Shown here piece after piece: positions 10,276 to 22,512 of a stretch of 64,000 bases of DNA. Made by a program: the position numbers and the translations under genes. The DNA comes from Toxoplasma gondii ME49 (lineage: Eukaryota > Apicomplexa > Conoidasida > Eucoccidiorida > Sarcocystidae). Where the stretch lies: contig NC_031475.1 in the NCBI RefSeq assembly GCF_000006565.2, positions 2,939,189 through 3,003,188 of the forward strand, in the 5' to 3' direction. Numbering within the stretch: the first letter of the stretch is position 1; the number at the start of each line of letters is the position of its first letter. The notes below the pieces were generated by a model that was not told where the DNA came from, made no database searches, and saw only the letters and a program-made list of their open reading frames with translations.

Positions 10276-13200
10276 CTAGGCATTGTTATCGTACCGACAA
10301 CTCAGATTCAAACGCAGCTCTCCGAGCCACGCGTCCACATCAGCGACAGACTTTGTCCACACCGGTTCAAACGTAGCGGCTCTGGGGTCTGTGTTGGAAG
10401 CGCATTCTCCTCTAGACATGCTTAATTCTCTCCCAGACACGCGAGAATCTGCATGCCTGTGCTGCTGCCAAGACTCAAGAAAATCCACCCAGTGGGAAGT
10501 CGCAGAGGCATGCAGCCTCTCTCTACGATTTTCGGATTTCAGAAGCCTCAGGCTACCTTCGGCGTGCAGCTCCGTCACCTGTGTCAGCCCGGCTTCTGCC
10601 AACAGATCTCTGACGGCGGATGCCACACTTCTTTCGTCCGGCCATGTTTTCTTTCCAGGGAGACTTCGCCATTCTTCACGGTTTGTCGGATCCCTTGCGC
10701 TGTGTGATTTCACGGCGGCAGGTGGCGCCGGCGGACCTCTCGGCTTTCGCTTTCGCCGAGGAGCGGGCGAACTAACCACTGGGGTATAGTAGAGTAGCTT
10801 CGGGACACCTGGTTCGACATCACAAAGAAAAATCGGATGCTACACATTTCAAGCAACGCAAAGCGCTGCGGCTTAAATCTAAGTGCATCTTGAAGTTCCA
10901 ACAGACCGTGTGGTACCTCAAAGGCTGAACGGCGCTGAAAAAAAACCGCCTCTCCACGAAAAGAAACAGCGCGTCCGCGGTGTCGAGAAACCGAGCGGCC
11001 ACCCCGAGAACTTGGAATGCGCCACGGTCGCGCTTCAGGTGTTTCTGCACCTTCGTGTCAGTAAAGGCGACAGCTAAAAAGGAGCTGGCGACCACAAAAG
11101 GATGCCGCGACGCTAGTGGTTATCGAAAGATCCACCAGAGACGAGTGTGCGGCTTGCTTATCCCCGTGGCCTCGCTATCGCGTGAGTTCTCTGGCGTCTG
11201 GGCCGCCTCGAATTTATCCACTGTGGGTTAGACATTCGGTGTCGCCTTTGTGCATGGACAAACGCGAGTACATCCCGCTTCCCTCGAAGAGTTTCCACGT
11301 GAGTGACGAAGGCCGGCAGACGCAGCGACTCAGAAACGACATCTGCGCTTACCATGGACAGCCCAGCGAGCAGCTCCAGAGAGGACTAGGACGTCTCCAG
11401 AGCGAAGAACGAGAGCTTTAGGCGCAACTCTGAGCAGACATCAGAGACCCCATTTATGGATGGAAAGAAAGAGTACCAGGGTCCGCGGCGCCAGCCAAAC
11501 ACCTCCTGCCTCTGCTGAAATACAACAATTTACCCGACCGCTAAAGAAGCGGAAGGGGAAACTCCACATCCGTCGTGTTCGAGACGAAACATGTGACCTG
11601 GCGCTATCACTCGAACCAGAACCGAGAGAAGACGACTCCTCAGCTGCTAGAAGAAGAGATCCCCGGTTCCACGTCGGATTTGCTCTAGATGAGTGTACGG
11701 TCTGCACCGTCAAGCGTACAGACGCCTCCCTCGGACACAAAGGGAAACCTCACCGTCGAGAGTCGCCACCGAGAAGGAAGATTGCCGGTTGCCCGAGGCT
11801 GCAAAGACCCGAAGAACATGTCGTTTGTACATTTGCGAGACAAAGATGAAATTCAGGACACGACAGAGCGTGCAGGCACACCACGTCCAGTCTGCAATAG
11901 ACTTGACCAAAGGCCATCGTATGCACTGGCGCACACTTAGGTTCTGAAATATGCGAACACAGCCTTGGTTATCGCCAGAAACGCAAACGAAAGAAACTGT
12001 ATCTTTTCCTCTCGCGTCGTCTGCCGATGGAGTTGGGGACTTGGTTCGAACCTATTCTTTTCGGACAGTGCTTCGAGTCTCGACTTCGCTCTGTCCTTCA
12101 GTAGAAAACGTCCACCAATCGGCTGAAGCGATGGCGACTCTGCTTGTCAGCTGGAGCACTGTCCATACACTCTGTGAAAGCTCGCTGTTTCCGTGGTTTA
12201 GTTTAGGCACCCATTTGGACCTGGAGACACGCACCCGAAACGGGATCGTCTCACCTTATGGAGATAAGAGGCGCTTCAGCTCTCTCAGCGTCGTCCCTGT
12301 GACCTCGCAGGCGGTCGCCTTTCCGATAAACATTCAAGATGGCGGCCTGCATGTACACACGGAGGCGGAGTGAGGCCACCGTTGGTGACTTGCCGTCGCT
12401 CATTTGCTGTCTCGAAGCAGCCGACCTCAAGCTTCGAGCAATTCGCGTGCCGCACACACACAAACAGGATGACTCTCCATGCGACATAAACAAAGTGACA
12501 GGCTTCTCGACTGTCCTGAAGTGAAACAGGAAACGTACACCCACGACGCAGGCAGACAAAGATTCGAGAGTACAAGAGACAACACCGCACTCCGTTGTTT
12601 CTTTGCAGTGGGGGGGGGGGGCTCTGAAACTCGACATGGAATGACACTCTCCTACTTCTTCAGACACAAGAATTGCCTGGCTCTCAACTGCGGACTGCTA
12701 AACTGCTGCGCCCTGTCTCCCCGTTCGAGTGGGTCCGCTCCGGAAGCTGCTGGTGTCTCTTCCTACATTCATTCTGGGTCTTCTCCCCTCTTTTGGACCT
12801 TGAAGAAAAGGCTCTGTGAACTGGAGAATGTCGTCGCACAGTTTCTCGAGAGCCAATGGAAGTCCGGCTCGACCGGCCTCTCTTCTTGCCTCCTTCCTGG
12901 CGCCTTCAGCTTCACTCTCACGCTTCTTGTCCGTTTGCCTCTGTCCGTTTTCTCCTTTTTCTTCTGCTTCTCCTGCCTCGGCCGTCTTGACACTCGAAGT
13001 CTCCCCACTTGGTCTGCTCGCTTCCATGCTTCCACGGTGTGTCTTCCTTTCGCTCTCGCCTTTGAGACAGACGCCACTGAGAGCAGAAGACGCGGAGGTC
13101 GACGAAGAGCACGGACGAGAGCTGGTGCACAACTCCAGCGAAGAAGCCGAACAAGAAGCAAAGACTGACGCGGTGTGCGAGGGAGAAGAAGAACGCGAGA

Positions 13201-14803
13201 CTCTGGCTTGACCGACCTCGCCGCCCTGTTCCTCGGAGCGTTGCGCGTTGTTTTCCTCCCCGGTTAAGACCTTCAGCGCTGCTCCACTGCCACTGAGAGC
13301 AGACGCTAGCGAAGAAGAAGAGCGAGGCGACCCCGAAGACGAAGGGGGTCGAGAATTTCCACTTTTCGCGCTTTTCGCGCTTTCTGCGTCTTCGTACGAC
13401 CGGCGAGACCAGTCGTAGTGTCGGCCGAGGGTCACCCAGTGAAGCTGTTTCTTCACAAAGAGCGAGGGCGTCTCTCTGCAGAGATCTCCCTCAAAGTGTT
13501 TGCATGCAGGCGTCTCAACAGGAGGTCTCGTCGCAGAGTCTGCGTTTCGCCTCTCCTCCGAGAGAGCATCTCGTCCTCGGCTGTCTGGGCATGCTGTCTT
13601 CTTCGCTTCCTGGTCTACGTGTATCGCAGACGCGAGGACAGAAGCACCGCCTTTTCTCGCCTCTTTTGCAGTAAACAAACTGCAGACATTGCACACATGT
13701 GGCGGTCGCGAGTAGACGGAGAGACACTCACGGGCAAGGAGAAGCTGCTCGAACTCTGAGAGGAAGGAGGGGAGAAACAAGGCCCCTGCACAGACTTCGT
13801 AGATCGAGAGAGGCGGAGCAGAACTCGCGATTGAGATCGAGACATCCTCACAGTCAGCCGCCGTTGGCTCACTGAATGAAGAGTGCGGCAAACAAAGAGA
13901 GGACGAACAAGACGGCGAAGACGGACGGACAGCTGAGCTGTCTCTGGACGCGGTACGCTGCGCCGGGGAGCAATCGCAGAGGCGAGAAGGCGAAAGCGAT
14001 GAAGCGACAACAGAAGGCCAAGCCTCCGCGCGAGGAGACGACGCAAGCGACGAACAGGACGAAGACGAAGAGTCGCCCGCGACGCGACAAGGAGAAAAGG
14101 AAAAAGCAGCAGACTGCTCGACAGGGTGTAGAGACACCGGCGGGAGAGTCACACACGGAGTTGAGGAAGGACGTGACGAGACGGAAGAGTCTTCATACCG
14201 AGAAAACGTCGCTCGATTCAAGAGGTGACAGAGCTCCTCACAGTCGAACCGGAGGCTTTGTTCCAGTAGAGGAACGCCTCCAGTGATTTCAAAATCGTGT
14301 AGCGCCTCTTTTGAGGCCTTTCTTGAGTTTTCAGACTCTCCAGACCAACGCTCCCATTCACCTTTCTCGCTTCCGCCCTCGCCTTCCTCTCCCCCGCCAC
14401 CTTCACACGCGTTTTTCTCCTTCCTTTCTCGTTCGCGCGGACGCCTTTCCTGAGCGGAGCATGTGGGCTCTGTCTCGCGTTCCTCTGCCGGTTCAGAGCG
14501 GCCTGGGTACCTCTGCGTTTCAGGTGCATCCTCTTCCTTGTCGCGTCCAGTCGCCTCCCAAGAGCGTCGTCTGCCGCAGGCGAGGAAAACGCCTTCGGCG
14601 GCTGCATGCGCAGCGACAGCTCGAGCATCTGGAGACTTGCGGGAGGATTGGGCTCGCTGCTTCTCTCTCAAGGCTGTCAATCGCAGTACCTGAGAAAGGA
14701 AAAGAGAACTCCAAGTAGCTGACCGGAGAAGAGTCTCTCGTTCTTTGTAAGAATCAGTGGGAGGGACAGAGGTACGCGCCTCTCCTTCAGGCTCGCTGTC
14801 CAT
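10276..14803 (-). CDS. ALKBH1: ALKBH1-type Fe(II)/2-oxoglutarate dioxygenase
   Basis: AlkB-family dioxygenase; family members remove alkyl groups from nucleic acids, and ALKBH1 is best known as a tRNA/DNA demethylase. Inferred exons: 14803-12767, 12346-12255, 11798-11754, 11429-11353 and a last exon 10778-10276; phases of the first four match exactly. Exon 1 carries the ALKBH1 signature LHWVTLGRHYDWSRRSY and an upstream block ending PPHVCNVC. Exon 2 encodes AAILNVYRKGDRLRGHRDD, with the HxD iron ligands. Exon 3 encodes LGQPAIFLLGGDSR. Exon 4 encodes LVLRSGDVLVLSGAARWAVH, with the distal His. The last exon ends in LRLNLSCRYD, matching the 2-oxoglutarate-binding Arg region. The exon between 11353 and 10778 is unresolved; 10924-10809 is open in frame but its 3' phase does not fit the last exon. 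The first exon holds long Ser- and Glu/Arg-rich insertions. A pyrimidine tract ending in cag near 14692 suggests an alternative 5' exon. Confidence 0.88.
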
Positions 14804-15911
14804 GACGACGGAGCCAGCGGAAGTCGGTTCTTCCTTTCACCACTGCATGCGAGAAGGAGAACCAGCGCAGCAGTTCTCTTCGGTAGCCGAGTTCTCCGTC
14901 GAGGGAGCTGAACAGCCAGGAGAAACCTTGTGTCGCTCTTCGGTCTTGGCCAGAAGAGCGGGCGACAAGACGGCGGACCTGCTGGGAGGAAAACGAGAAA
15001 CTCAAGGAACGGTCACAACACACACGAGACTCCTTGATACGGCGAGCCTCCCCCCTCCCCCCCGACGAACTCTGCGGCAGCGAAAAAGACGACGCTGGTG
15101 TGAACATTCAGGAGAGACTCGAGAAGAAGCGGGAGCAACAAATAAAAGAAAAAAGGTACCGAAAATCATGGGTTTTAGTGCAGGAGTCTGGATACTTGCA
15201 AAAGAAACGAAGCAGTTTATTTCCAGACGAATTCTCCAAAATCATTCACTGCATGCAGATATGTGCATGCACGGGACCTGTTTCTCTCCACCAGAGTCAG
15301 GAAACTCCGGGTGCCCATTTCTCCCACACATTTTCTTTCTAATTTTTCAAGATTTTTTCGCGAATTTCGTTTTCTGTCTCCTCCTCTCAGGGCCTTTGGC
15401 ACTGAATTTTCCTACTTCTCCCCGGCGCCCCCAACTTGTGACTGCATGCGCAGGCGTTCTCACGCTCGTGTGCAGAAAACCGAAGCCACGCTTCTTCAGA
15501 GAAATGAGGAAACAGTAGCAGGCAAAAAAACAAATTCGAAATGATCTTTTTCTCGGTTTCTCTGATGCTTCCCCCCTTCGCCTTCCCCGTCCCTCTGTGC
15601 CTTGCTTGGCCCCCGAGGAGATGATACCCAGGTGTACGTACACCCGAGCAGCCACACACGCCTACAACGTACACATCCGCCGACGACTGACTTCCTCTTT
15701 TGTCTGTCTCCCCACGACTCTGTGTTATTTCTTCTGCATGCAGCTCTTGTGATTGGGAGAGAGAGAGAAAGAGAAACAGCGAAAGGTGAGGAAACTGAGG
15801 AGATCGAGAATCGAAGACGCTGCCCAGGTTCTCTCCCTTTCGGAGTCCTCCCAAGTCTCCTGGCCCTGCCGTCGTCTCCCTTTCTTTCGCTTTCTTCTTT
15901 CATCTCCTGCG
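14804..15911. promoter_or_regulatory. Divergent intergenic region between ALKBH1 and COQ2
   Basis: About 1.1 kb separating two divergently transcribed genes, so it should hold both promoters and 5' untranslated regions. It contains several TGCATGC-type sites (near 15253, 15267, 15446 and 15736), a motif widely reported in apicomplexan promoters. It also carries a perfect copy of the dispersed palindrome GGTGTACGTACACC at 15631-15644. Transcription start sites cannot be placed from sequence alone. Confidence 0.5.
15631..15646. repeat. Dispersed near-palindrome GGTGTACGTACACCCG
   Basis: A perfect inverted repeat core, GGTGTACGTACACC, upstream of the COQ2 start. Closely related copies occur at many other places in the window on both strands. 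Function unknown. Confidence 0.75.
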
Positions 15912-18582
15912 ATGACGAGACCAATCTCTGGAAGCGTCTTGACATTTCCTCGCATGAGGGCGGAGTTCTCGGAGCCGCCTCTCTTTCTCAGAGCTGCGGT
16001 TGGACCTGCAAAAACACAGACGCTTTCACACGCTTTTCCGGGAGGCAGGCGACGCTTCTCTTTCTGGAGCATTTCGGCCTCGGCGTCTAGACATGAATCT
16101 ACACGAGGAAACGCGTCTGTCCATGGTCTTGCCCATTCGTACTCCTTCTCGTTCCGGACTGAGAAGGTTGCTCCTGTGAGGAATCCCTGCGCCTCAAGCG
16201 ACACTGAAGGACTGCGTTTTTCTTCAGCAGCTTTCAAGCCCCTTCTGTCTCTTCCTGTCTCCTCTTGCCTCGAGCCTTCAGCCTCCCACCAAGAGGCCAT
16301 CTTGTCTGCGGCGGTTCGACGCATGCATCTTCCGCTAGCTGTCCATGCGTCTCCGGCCACACGCCTCTCTCTCAGGGTGTCTAGACAGCCTTTGAACGTC
16401 TCGCCTCTCTCTCATGCGTTCAACTCCACCCCTTCTCGTCTTTTGTCAGTTGCTTCTTCTTCTCCTTCTCCTACGTCGTCTCCTTCTCCTTCTTCTCCTC
16501 CGTCGTCTCCTTCTTCGTCTTCTGCTTCGTCGTCTCCTTCTCCTTCTTTTTCTCCTCCTCCCTCTTCTTCTCCCCCTTCTTCTGCTTCTCCACCTTCTTC
16601 TGCTTCTCCACCTTCTTCGACTCCAGGGGAGGCGCCCGAGCTGCGGTACCCGTGGGTTGCGCGCGTCGTTCCGCCGTCTCTGCTTCCGCGAATTGCCTCC
16701 TTTCTTGACCTCTCCCGCTTCCACGCGCCGATTGGGTCTTGGCTGCTTTTCTGGCCGTGTGCGCACAGCGCCGCACTCGCTGCCCCTGCCTCCGAGCTCT
16801 CTCCGACGTACGAGCAGGCGGCTTCGGCTTATATTCGGGCACGCGAGGACGGCTCGACGCTCCAGCAGCTGCTGCATACAGAGGCGCCTTCGCAGGCGGC
16901 CTCGACGACTGGGAGCTTGGCGCGCGGCGTCACAGCAGCTGCGGAGTCAGCCGAGAGTGCCGGCGCCGCTGCGGCGGTTGATGTGGAGTTGTCGGCGCCT
17001 GTTGAGGGGACTGCAGGAACTCCAGGAGAGTTGCATGCTGACCCAACAGGCGAAGACCTCACAGAAATCGCAAACCAAATTGCAACTCTCGTCCCCGTTG
17101 AGGCGCTCTGGTGCGACGCAGCCAAGTGGATTGGCCTCTGTGGAGTCGGCGCCGTTCTCATGCGCTCAGCAGGTGAGCGAAGAAGCGTCTCTATTCAATC
17201 CGTATAGTGCGCGTTTACCGAAAACAATTAAGAGACTCTCTAAAGCAGAGACAAAGTGAAAAGGATTCGATGCCCTGGTTCTAAAGGGAGCAAAGATGCC
17301 GAGAAAAAAGCGAGTTTTCGTATCCATCGATGCGTTTAAAATGTCCTCAGACAGAGACCGGTGTTAGAGACCTTTCAGGGAGGAAGAACAATACAAACAC
17401 CTTATGAGAGAGGTCCTCCCGTCTTGCTGTCTACCCTACATATATATATATATATATATACATAGCTGTGTACAGAAATGTATACGAGTACCTGCCAGCC
17501 TAATATATATATATATATATATATATATTATCAAAGATGCACGTTGACTGTGAAGAATTGCATAACGAGAGAGAATCTGTTGGTAAGGGCAATTTTCTTT
17601 TGAGAGAAGTGAAGGATCCCGGTTGTCTTTTCTCGGGGGTGCCGCAATGCCAACGACTTTTTCTGTCTCTGCACTTCGCACTTGTCTGTTCCAATTTTCG
17701 TCAGGCTGCATCATCAACGACTTCTTCGACAGGAAGCTGGATGCTCGGGTGGAGCGAACGCAGAGTCGGCCGTTGGCCAGCGGCCGGCTGTCTCCGCAGG
17801 CGGCGCTTGCGTCGCTGTCTGTACACCTGGGGCTGTCGCTGGCGCTGCTGCTTCTCTTCAACCCACCGACAGTGGCAACGGCGCTCGCGTCGGTCGGTCT
17901 GGTTGCGGTGTATCCGCTGATGAAGAGAGTCACGTACTGGCCGCAGTTTGTTTTGGGACTGACTTTCAACTGGGGGGCGCTTGTCGGTTGGACTGCAGTG
18001 ACCGGAAGGAGGCTTTTCGCGGACTCCTCCCTGCTGTCTGCCTCTGAGGGACTCTCTGCCGCCGGAGTGTCTGGACAGCTCGGTGCCGCGCTGCCCTCGA
18101 CAGTCTTCGGCCTGCCGTCCACTCTGTTTTCGTTAGAGCTCACGCCGATCCTGTTGTACGTTTCGGGGATCTTCTGGACGCTGACCTACGACACGATCTA
18201 CGCCCACCAGGACAAAGTCGACGACAGAAAAGTAGGGATCAAGTCGACGGCGCTCCTGTTCGGGACGCGGACTCCACTCTGGACGGCGGCCTTCTCGAGT
18301 GTCTATGCAGCTGCGCTCCTCGGCGTCGGACTCTGCTCCCAGAGTCTGTGGCCGTACTACCTCGGCGTCGGACTTTGCTATGGTCAGCTGCTCGCGCAGA
18401 CGCGGATAAACATGGACGATCCGAAAGCATGCAGCGCCGCCTTCCGGAGCAACCAGTGGGTCGGCGCGACGCTGTTTCTGGGGATTCTCGCGAGCAAGCT
18501 GCTCGAGGTGTACAGACATCGCAACTCCGAGAAGAAGGACACCGAACCGAAGAGCGAATCGCCTAGCGCAAGTGCAGCGTGA
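15912..18582 (+). CDS. COQ2: COQ2-type 4-hydroxybenzoate polyprenyltransferase
   Basis: UbiA-superfamily membrane enzyme that attaches the polyprenyl tail to 4-hydroxybenzoate in ubiquinone synthesis, in the inner mitochondrial membrane. Two exons, 15912-17172 and 17705-18582, join in phase (donor GTGAGC, acceptor ttttcgtcag) to give about 712 residues. After a long N-terminal extension the core begins with the family block RFHAPIGSWLLFWPC. The junction creates AGCIINDFFDRKLD, the first Asp-rich prenyl-diphosphate site; the second is YDTIYAHQDKVDD in exon 2. Several hydrophobic helices follow. The chosen start is the first in-frame ATG; an ATG at 15954 is also possible. The extension is far longer than in animal or yeast COQ2. 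It holds a Ser/Pro homopolymeric stretch and a second low-complexity Ala/Glu-rich insert after the first motif. It ends convergently with the UbiB-family kinase gene downstream. Confidence 0.93.
16443..16625 (+). repeat. Pyrimidine-rich (CTTCTYC)n coding repeat in COQ2
   Basis: An almost pure TCT/TCC/CCT tract read as a Ser/Pro-rich linker in the COQ2 N-terminal extension. It lies in frame between the presumed targeting region and the enzyme core. Confidence 0.8.
17440..17528. repeat. Two (TA)n arrays in the COQ2 intron
   Basis: Uninterrupted TA runs at about 17440-17461 and 17503-17528, both inside the intron 17173-17704. Confidence 0.9.
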
Positions 18583-19027
18583 GAGAGTGCAGGACTTCAA
18601 GAAGCAGGGCGGCGCAGAGAAGACCAGCGAGAGATCAGGGACCGCCTGCTCCTCAGAAGCAAGCATGCGACAGATCCGAACAGTGCGCTGCCGCCGACTG
18701 GAGGCGGCCAGCCAGAAGGTGGAGGGCTTGGCGCGGTTTGCAGGGAACGCGAAAAAGAAGACGCGCAAAAATCACGAGAAACTAGAGAGCGCACAGTGGC
18801 ATGGAAGCACCCGCAGCGGGGGCAGGTGCCGGCTGGCAGTTGAGAAAAGAAGGCGCCAACGGGAACTCGCAGAGAGGATTTTTTTCATTTGACGGTTCCG
18901 CGCCTGTCGCGTACGAAGACCCACACACAACCGACCCCCTGGGTAGAACCTACAACCAGTTGAGTCTACATTACATGTTCGTATGCTTGCATGCACATGC
19001 ATTTACAGTTGGCTGAAGCCTACATAT

Positions 19028-19081
<54 letters not shown>

Positions 19082-20493
19082 GTAGATTGGTGTGTACAGG
19101 TGGATTCGTTTGTGTGTATAGTGTTGCAGTGTGCGCCTGTTGAATCGAGTCCAACCGTCGACGGTGTTCGCCTATGATAGGGAGGCTCGAATGGATCTGT
19201 CACATCGTCTTGTCATTCGGACCGACCTACATTTTACGCGAGACTCCAGAATGTCGCATGTTTCTTTTTCCGTGTACGCTCAGCGATCCAGGCGCAGCAG
19301 GGGAAGTTTGTGCCATCTCGTAAAGTCGCCCGTCCACTTGTTGCCGGTTCCCTCAGCCGTACGCATGTTCTTCTCATCCCGAGGAGATCCCCCTGTGCTT
19401 TTTTTGTGCATGCGCATCACATGCTTCGAGCTTGCGCGACTGTGATTCCTCCTGGCGCTCGGCTTGGGAGGGTGTATCGACACTGGGTTCTGCAGACTCT
19501 ATCGCTGGTCTCTCGAATGGAATGTGAAAACTCTTCGAAGCGTTTCTCGAACTTGGACTCTCAGCTTCCGCAAGGCTGTTGCCCCTGACGGGTGAAAGGG
19601 CGGCAAGAGAGCCGTCGCCTGTCTCGACACCGCCGTCTCGTCCTTTGGCTCTGCTCCCTCCAGGCGACGCGCCTCGAGCTCGAGGTCCTCTCGGATCTCT
19701 ACGATGCTTCTCTGTTCGCCTCGCGTTTGTGTCGGTTAGTCAGTTAAGCATTCGCAGTTTCTAGTAGCTGCACGCAGCGCGTATTGAGCATGCGTCTCGC
19801 GTTTGTCCGGACCCTCACAGGACCCATCTCGGAGTCGTTTCGTATGCAGAAAGACCCTTTTCCTGATATAATGTATAGTGTTTTAAGACTGGAGCGATTT
19901 CAGGAAATCGGGTGCCCTCAACGTGGTGCGATCACGGCCTTTTTACATTTCGATGTCTTTCTGAAATTCGAGCTTCTCTACTCAGTTCCTTCGCATCTTT
20001 CGTACGATCTGTTGTGACGCTTGAGAACCTAAGGCATTCTCACTTGAAACGAACGAAACGTTTCCTGAACTGGGTTCTCACACGGCGCCTGTGCCGAAAA
20101 AAAGCGAGCAGCAAAGACGCTGGTGGCAAGACGCGTACCGCCTGCTGAAAGTTCGGAGAATATCTTAAAATCTAAAGTTCCAAAAAACGTTTCTGCGTTT
20201 AAATCGAAGAATACGTCGTCTTCACAGTAGCACTGCGCAGCCAGAACGATTCTCCTTTCCCCCGAGCGACGACGCGGCCACCCAAGCCCAAATGTTTCTC
20301 CCTCATTTTCACTCACGCTTTCTCTCTCTCCTTCAACACATCTTCAATCTCTCTGAAACGTCCTTCGCGTCACTCTGCCGTCGCCTGGTCCTTTCCTCCC
20401 AACGAGCGCTTCCAGTCTTGAACGCACCTGCGCGCCTCTCCATGCTTCTTCCAACTCTCTGCTCTCCCTCACATCCGGCAACAGGACGCAGGT
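18583..20493. other. Convergent intergenic region, COQ2 and UbiB-kinase 3' ends
   Basis: About 1.9 kb between two converging stop codons, with no convincing gene. It contains a long (TA)n array at about 19022-19077. Small frames here (for example minus strand 20316-20029) are probably untranslated sequence. Confidence 0.6.
19022..19077. repeat. (TA)n array
   Basis: About 56 bases of nearly pure TA/ATA repeats in the convergent spacer. Confidence 0.9.
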
Positions 20494-21067
20494 TCAAGAA
20501 ACGAGTTCAGAAATCGCGTCTTCTCTGCCGTCTCCGCGCGACTGGCCCTGGATCTTCCTAGACAAATACAGCTTCTTCACAGCTCGAATGGTGTACGGGA
20601 GCGCTGTCTTCAAGACGTCCACATGCGGGTCGAGCTGCTTGCCTACACCCTCCAGAATGCTCATGGCCAAGAAAACCTAAACAGCAGGCATCCGATACAC
20701 AGAAATACAGGCTGTCGGTGAAGGATGTACTCTTCCGCGCGTCTCCATGTTGCTCAGATTCGCCTCCGTCCTTCACATGTTGGGTGAGTCGAGACTGTCC
20801 GGGGACCGCTTGCAACTTGAGAAATGCTGGCACCTTCGTAGTGGACTCGCTCGAATCGCATATTTGCAGAGACCCCACGGTGCGAGAGACGGAAGCGAGG
20901 AGAAGGCGACGCTACTTTGGCGAGAGTGCGACACAAGAAGGAGAGTTGCATGCAAACACCAAAGGCACTCCTGAAATCACAGGTCGTTCTTCTCGCCTTC
21001 CTGCCTCCTCCAACTCTGACAAGATGATATCCTTAGAATGCCTTCTGCCGATTCACAGTCATGTAGA

Positions 21068-21098
<31 letters not shown>

Positions 21099-22389
21099 CA
21101 GAGACGCACGAATATGAATGTATGCTGTGTTCATATCTCCATATATATATATATATGTATATACTTACGTTTGCAAATTGACTGTCGAGGACGACACGGT
21201 GTTGACGGCTGAGTTCGAACATTTTGGAGAAGACTTCTCCGAGTTGAACCGCTGCGAGACGAAAGCCATCGCCGTCCTGTACGCACACCACCGGCGACAG
21301 CCAGAGCCGCGCATGCATGGAAGAGCGATACCCGTTCTTAAGAGCCGCAGAGGCGAGTGGAAGAAAGAAGAAGCTCGTCGCTGGGAAAAGAAAGCGGTGA
21401 TATCGAGACGAAGCGAAGACGCACAAATCGGTGCGGCTCCCGAGCGAGACCTACGGAACCTCTGTTGAGGACTATTTTCCGACAACAAATTGAAAAAGGA
21501 AATTCGCTCTGCAGTCCTATTTTCTCGTCATCTGCTGAATTGATCTGCGACCGACATATTGGAGAAAAAGAGACTTTTTGTCGAAATTCACTGTCCACGG
21601 AATCGCGGGAAGAGGCGGCGCATGCTGTGTGCGACGGGGAAGACACCTGCATGCGTCACGTCCGCAAACGCCGGAATGAGACACCAGGGCTGCTCTAGTT
21701 TCCTGAAAACTTTCTTTTTCTCTTTTTCGCTTGTCACCGCTCCTCTCCCTGCCTCCTCACCTGCTTAGGTTCCCAGGTCCCATCTCCCCCGGCGCTTGTT
21801 CGTCATCTGCTTGTCACTCACCTCGATATATATATATATATATATATATATGCATATATATATGCATATTGACAGACATACATATATACACAGATATATA
21901 CAGATACACGCACATATATATATGTATATATATATATATATACCTGTCTTTTTTTCCTCTCCTTTTGCCCTCTTCCTCCCAGCTTTGCCTGTCTGTTTTG
22001 AATATCGTTAGCGTCGCCTGCATTTTGTATCACGCATGCAGCATCTCGCTCTCACTTCGGAGTGATATTTCTTGACTACCTCAGCCACCCCTCGGACGAA
22101 GGCCTCGGCGTCGGAGTCCGCCAGTCGCCGTCGCGCTCTCTCCACAAGAAGTCTTCCTGAAAACGAAAAACAAGAATTTCTCGAGACTTCCAGATTCGCG
22201 AAACCTGCGAGAAACACACTGTACAGAGACCGAGAAACTGCCACCGAGCAGAGCGGTCGGACTGCAGCTGAGATGCCCACTAACGTTTATTGACCTTTCC
22301 AGGGAAGCCCACGGTTCTTTATATACATTCGCATACAGATATATGCGTACCACTATACATAACGTATATGGAGAGAGAACCATATATAC

Positions 22390-22438
<49 letters not shown>

Positions 22439-22481
22439 CAGAGAGAGAGAGGGAGAGCGGAAGAGACAAAGCGAGATGCAT

Positions 22482-22512
<31 letters not shown>

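Noticed and set aside
13418..14286. Plus-strand frames opposite ALKBH1 exon 1
   Set aside because: The minus-strand frame carries the AlkB motifs across this region; the plus frames are shadows.
16414..17259. Leu/Arg-rich plus-strand frame overlapping COQ2 exon 1
   Set aside because: Out of frame with the COQ2 family motifs; produced by the CTT/CTC repeat.
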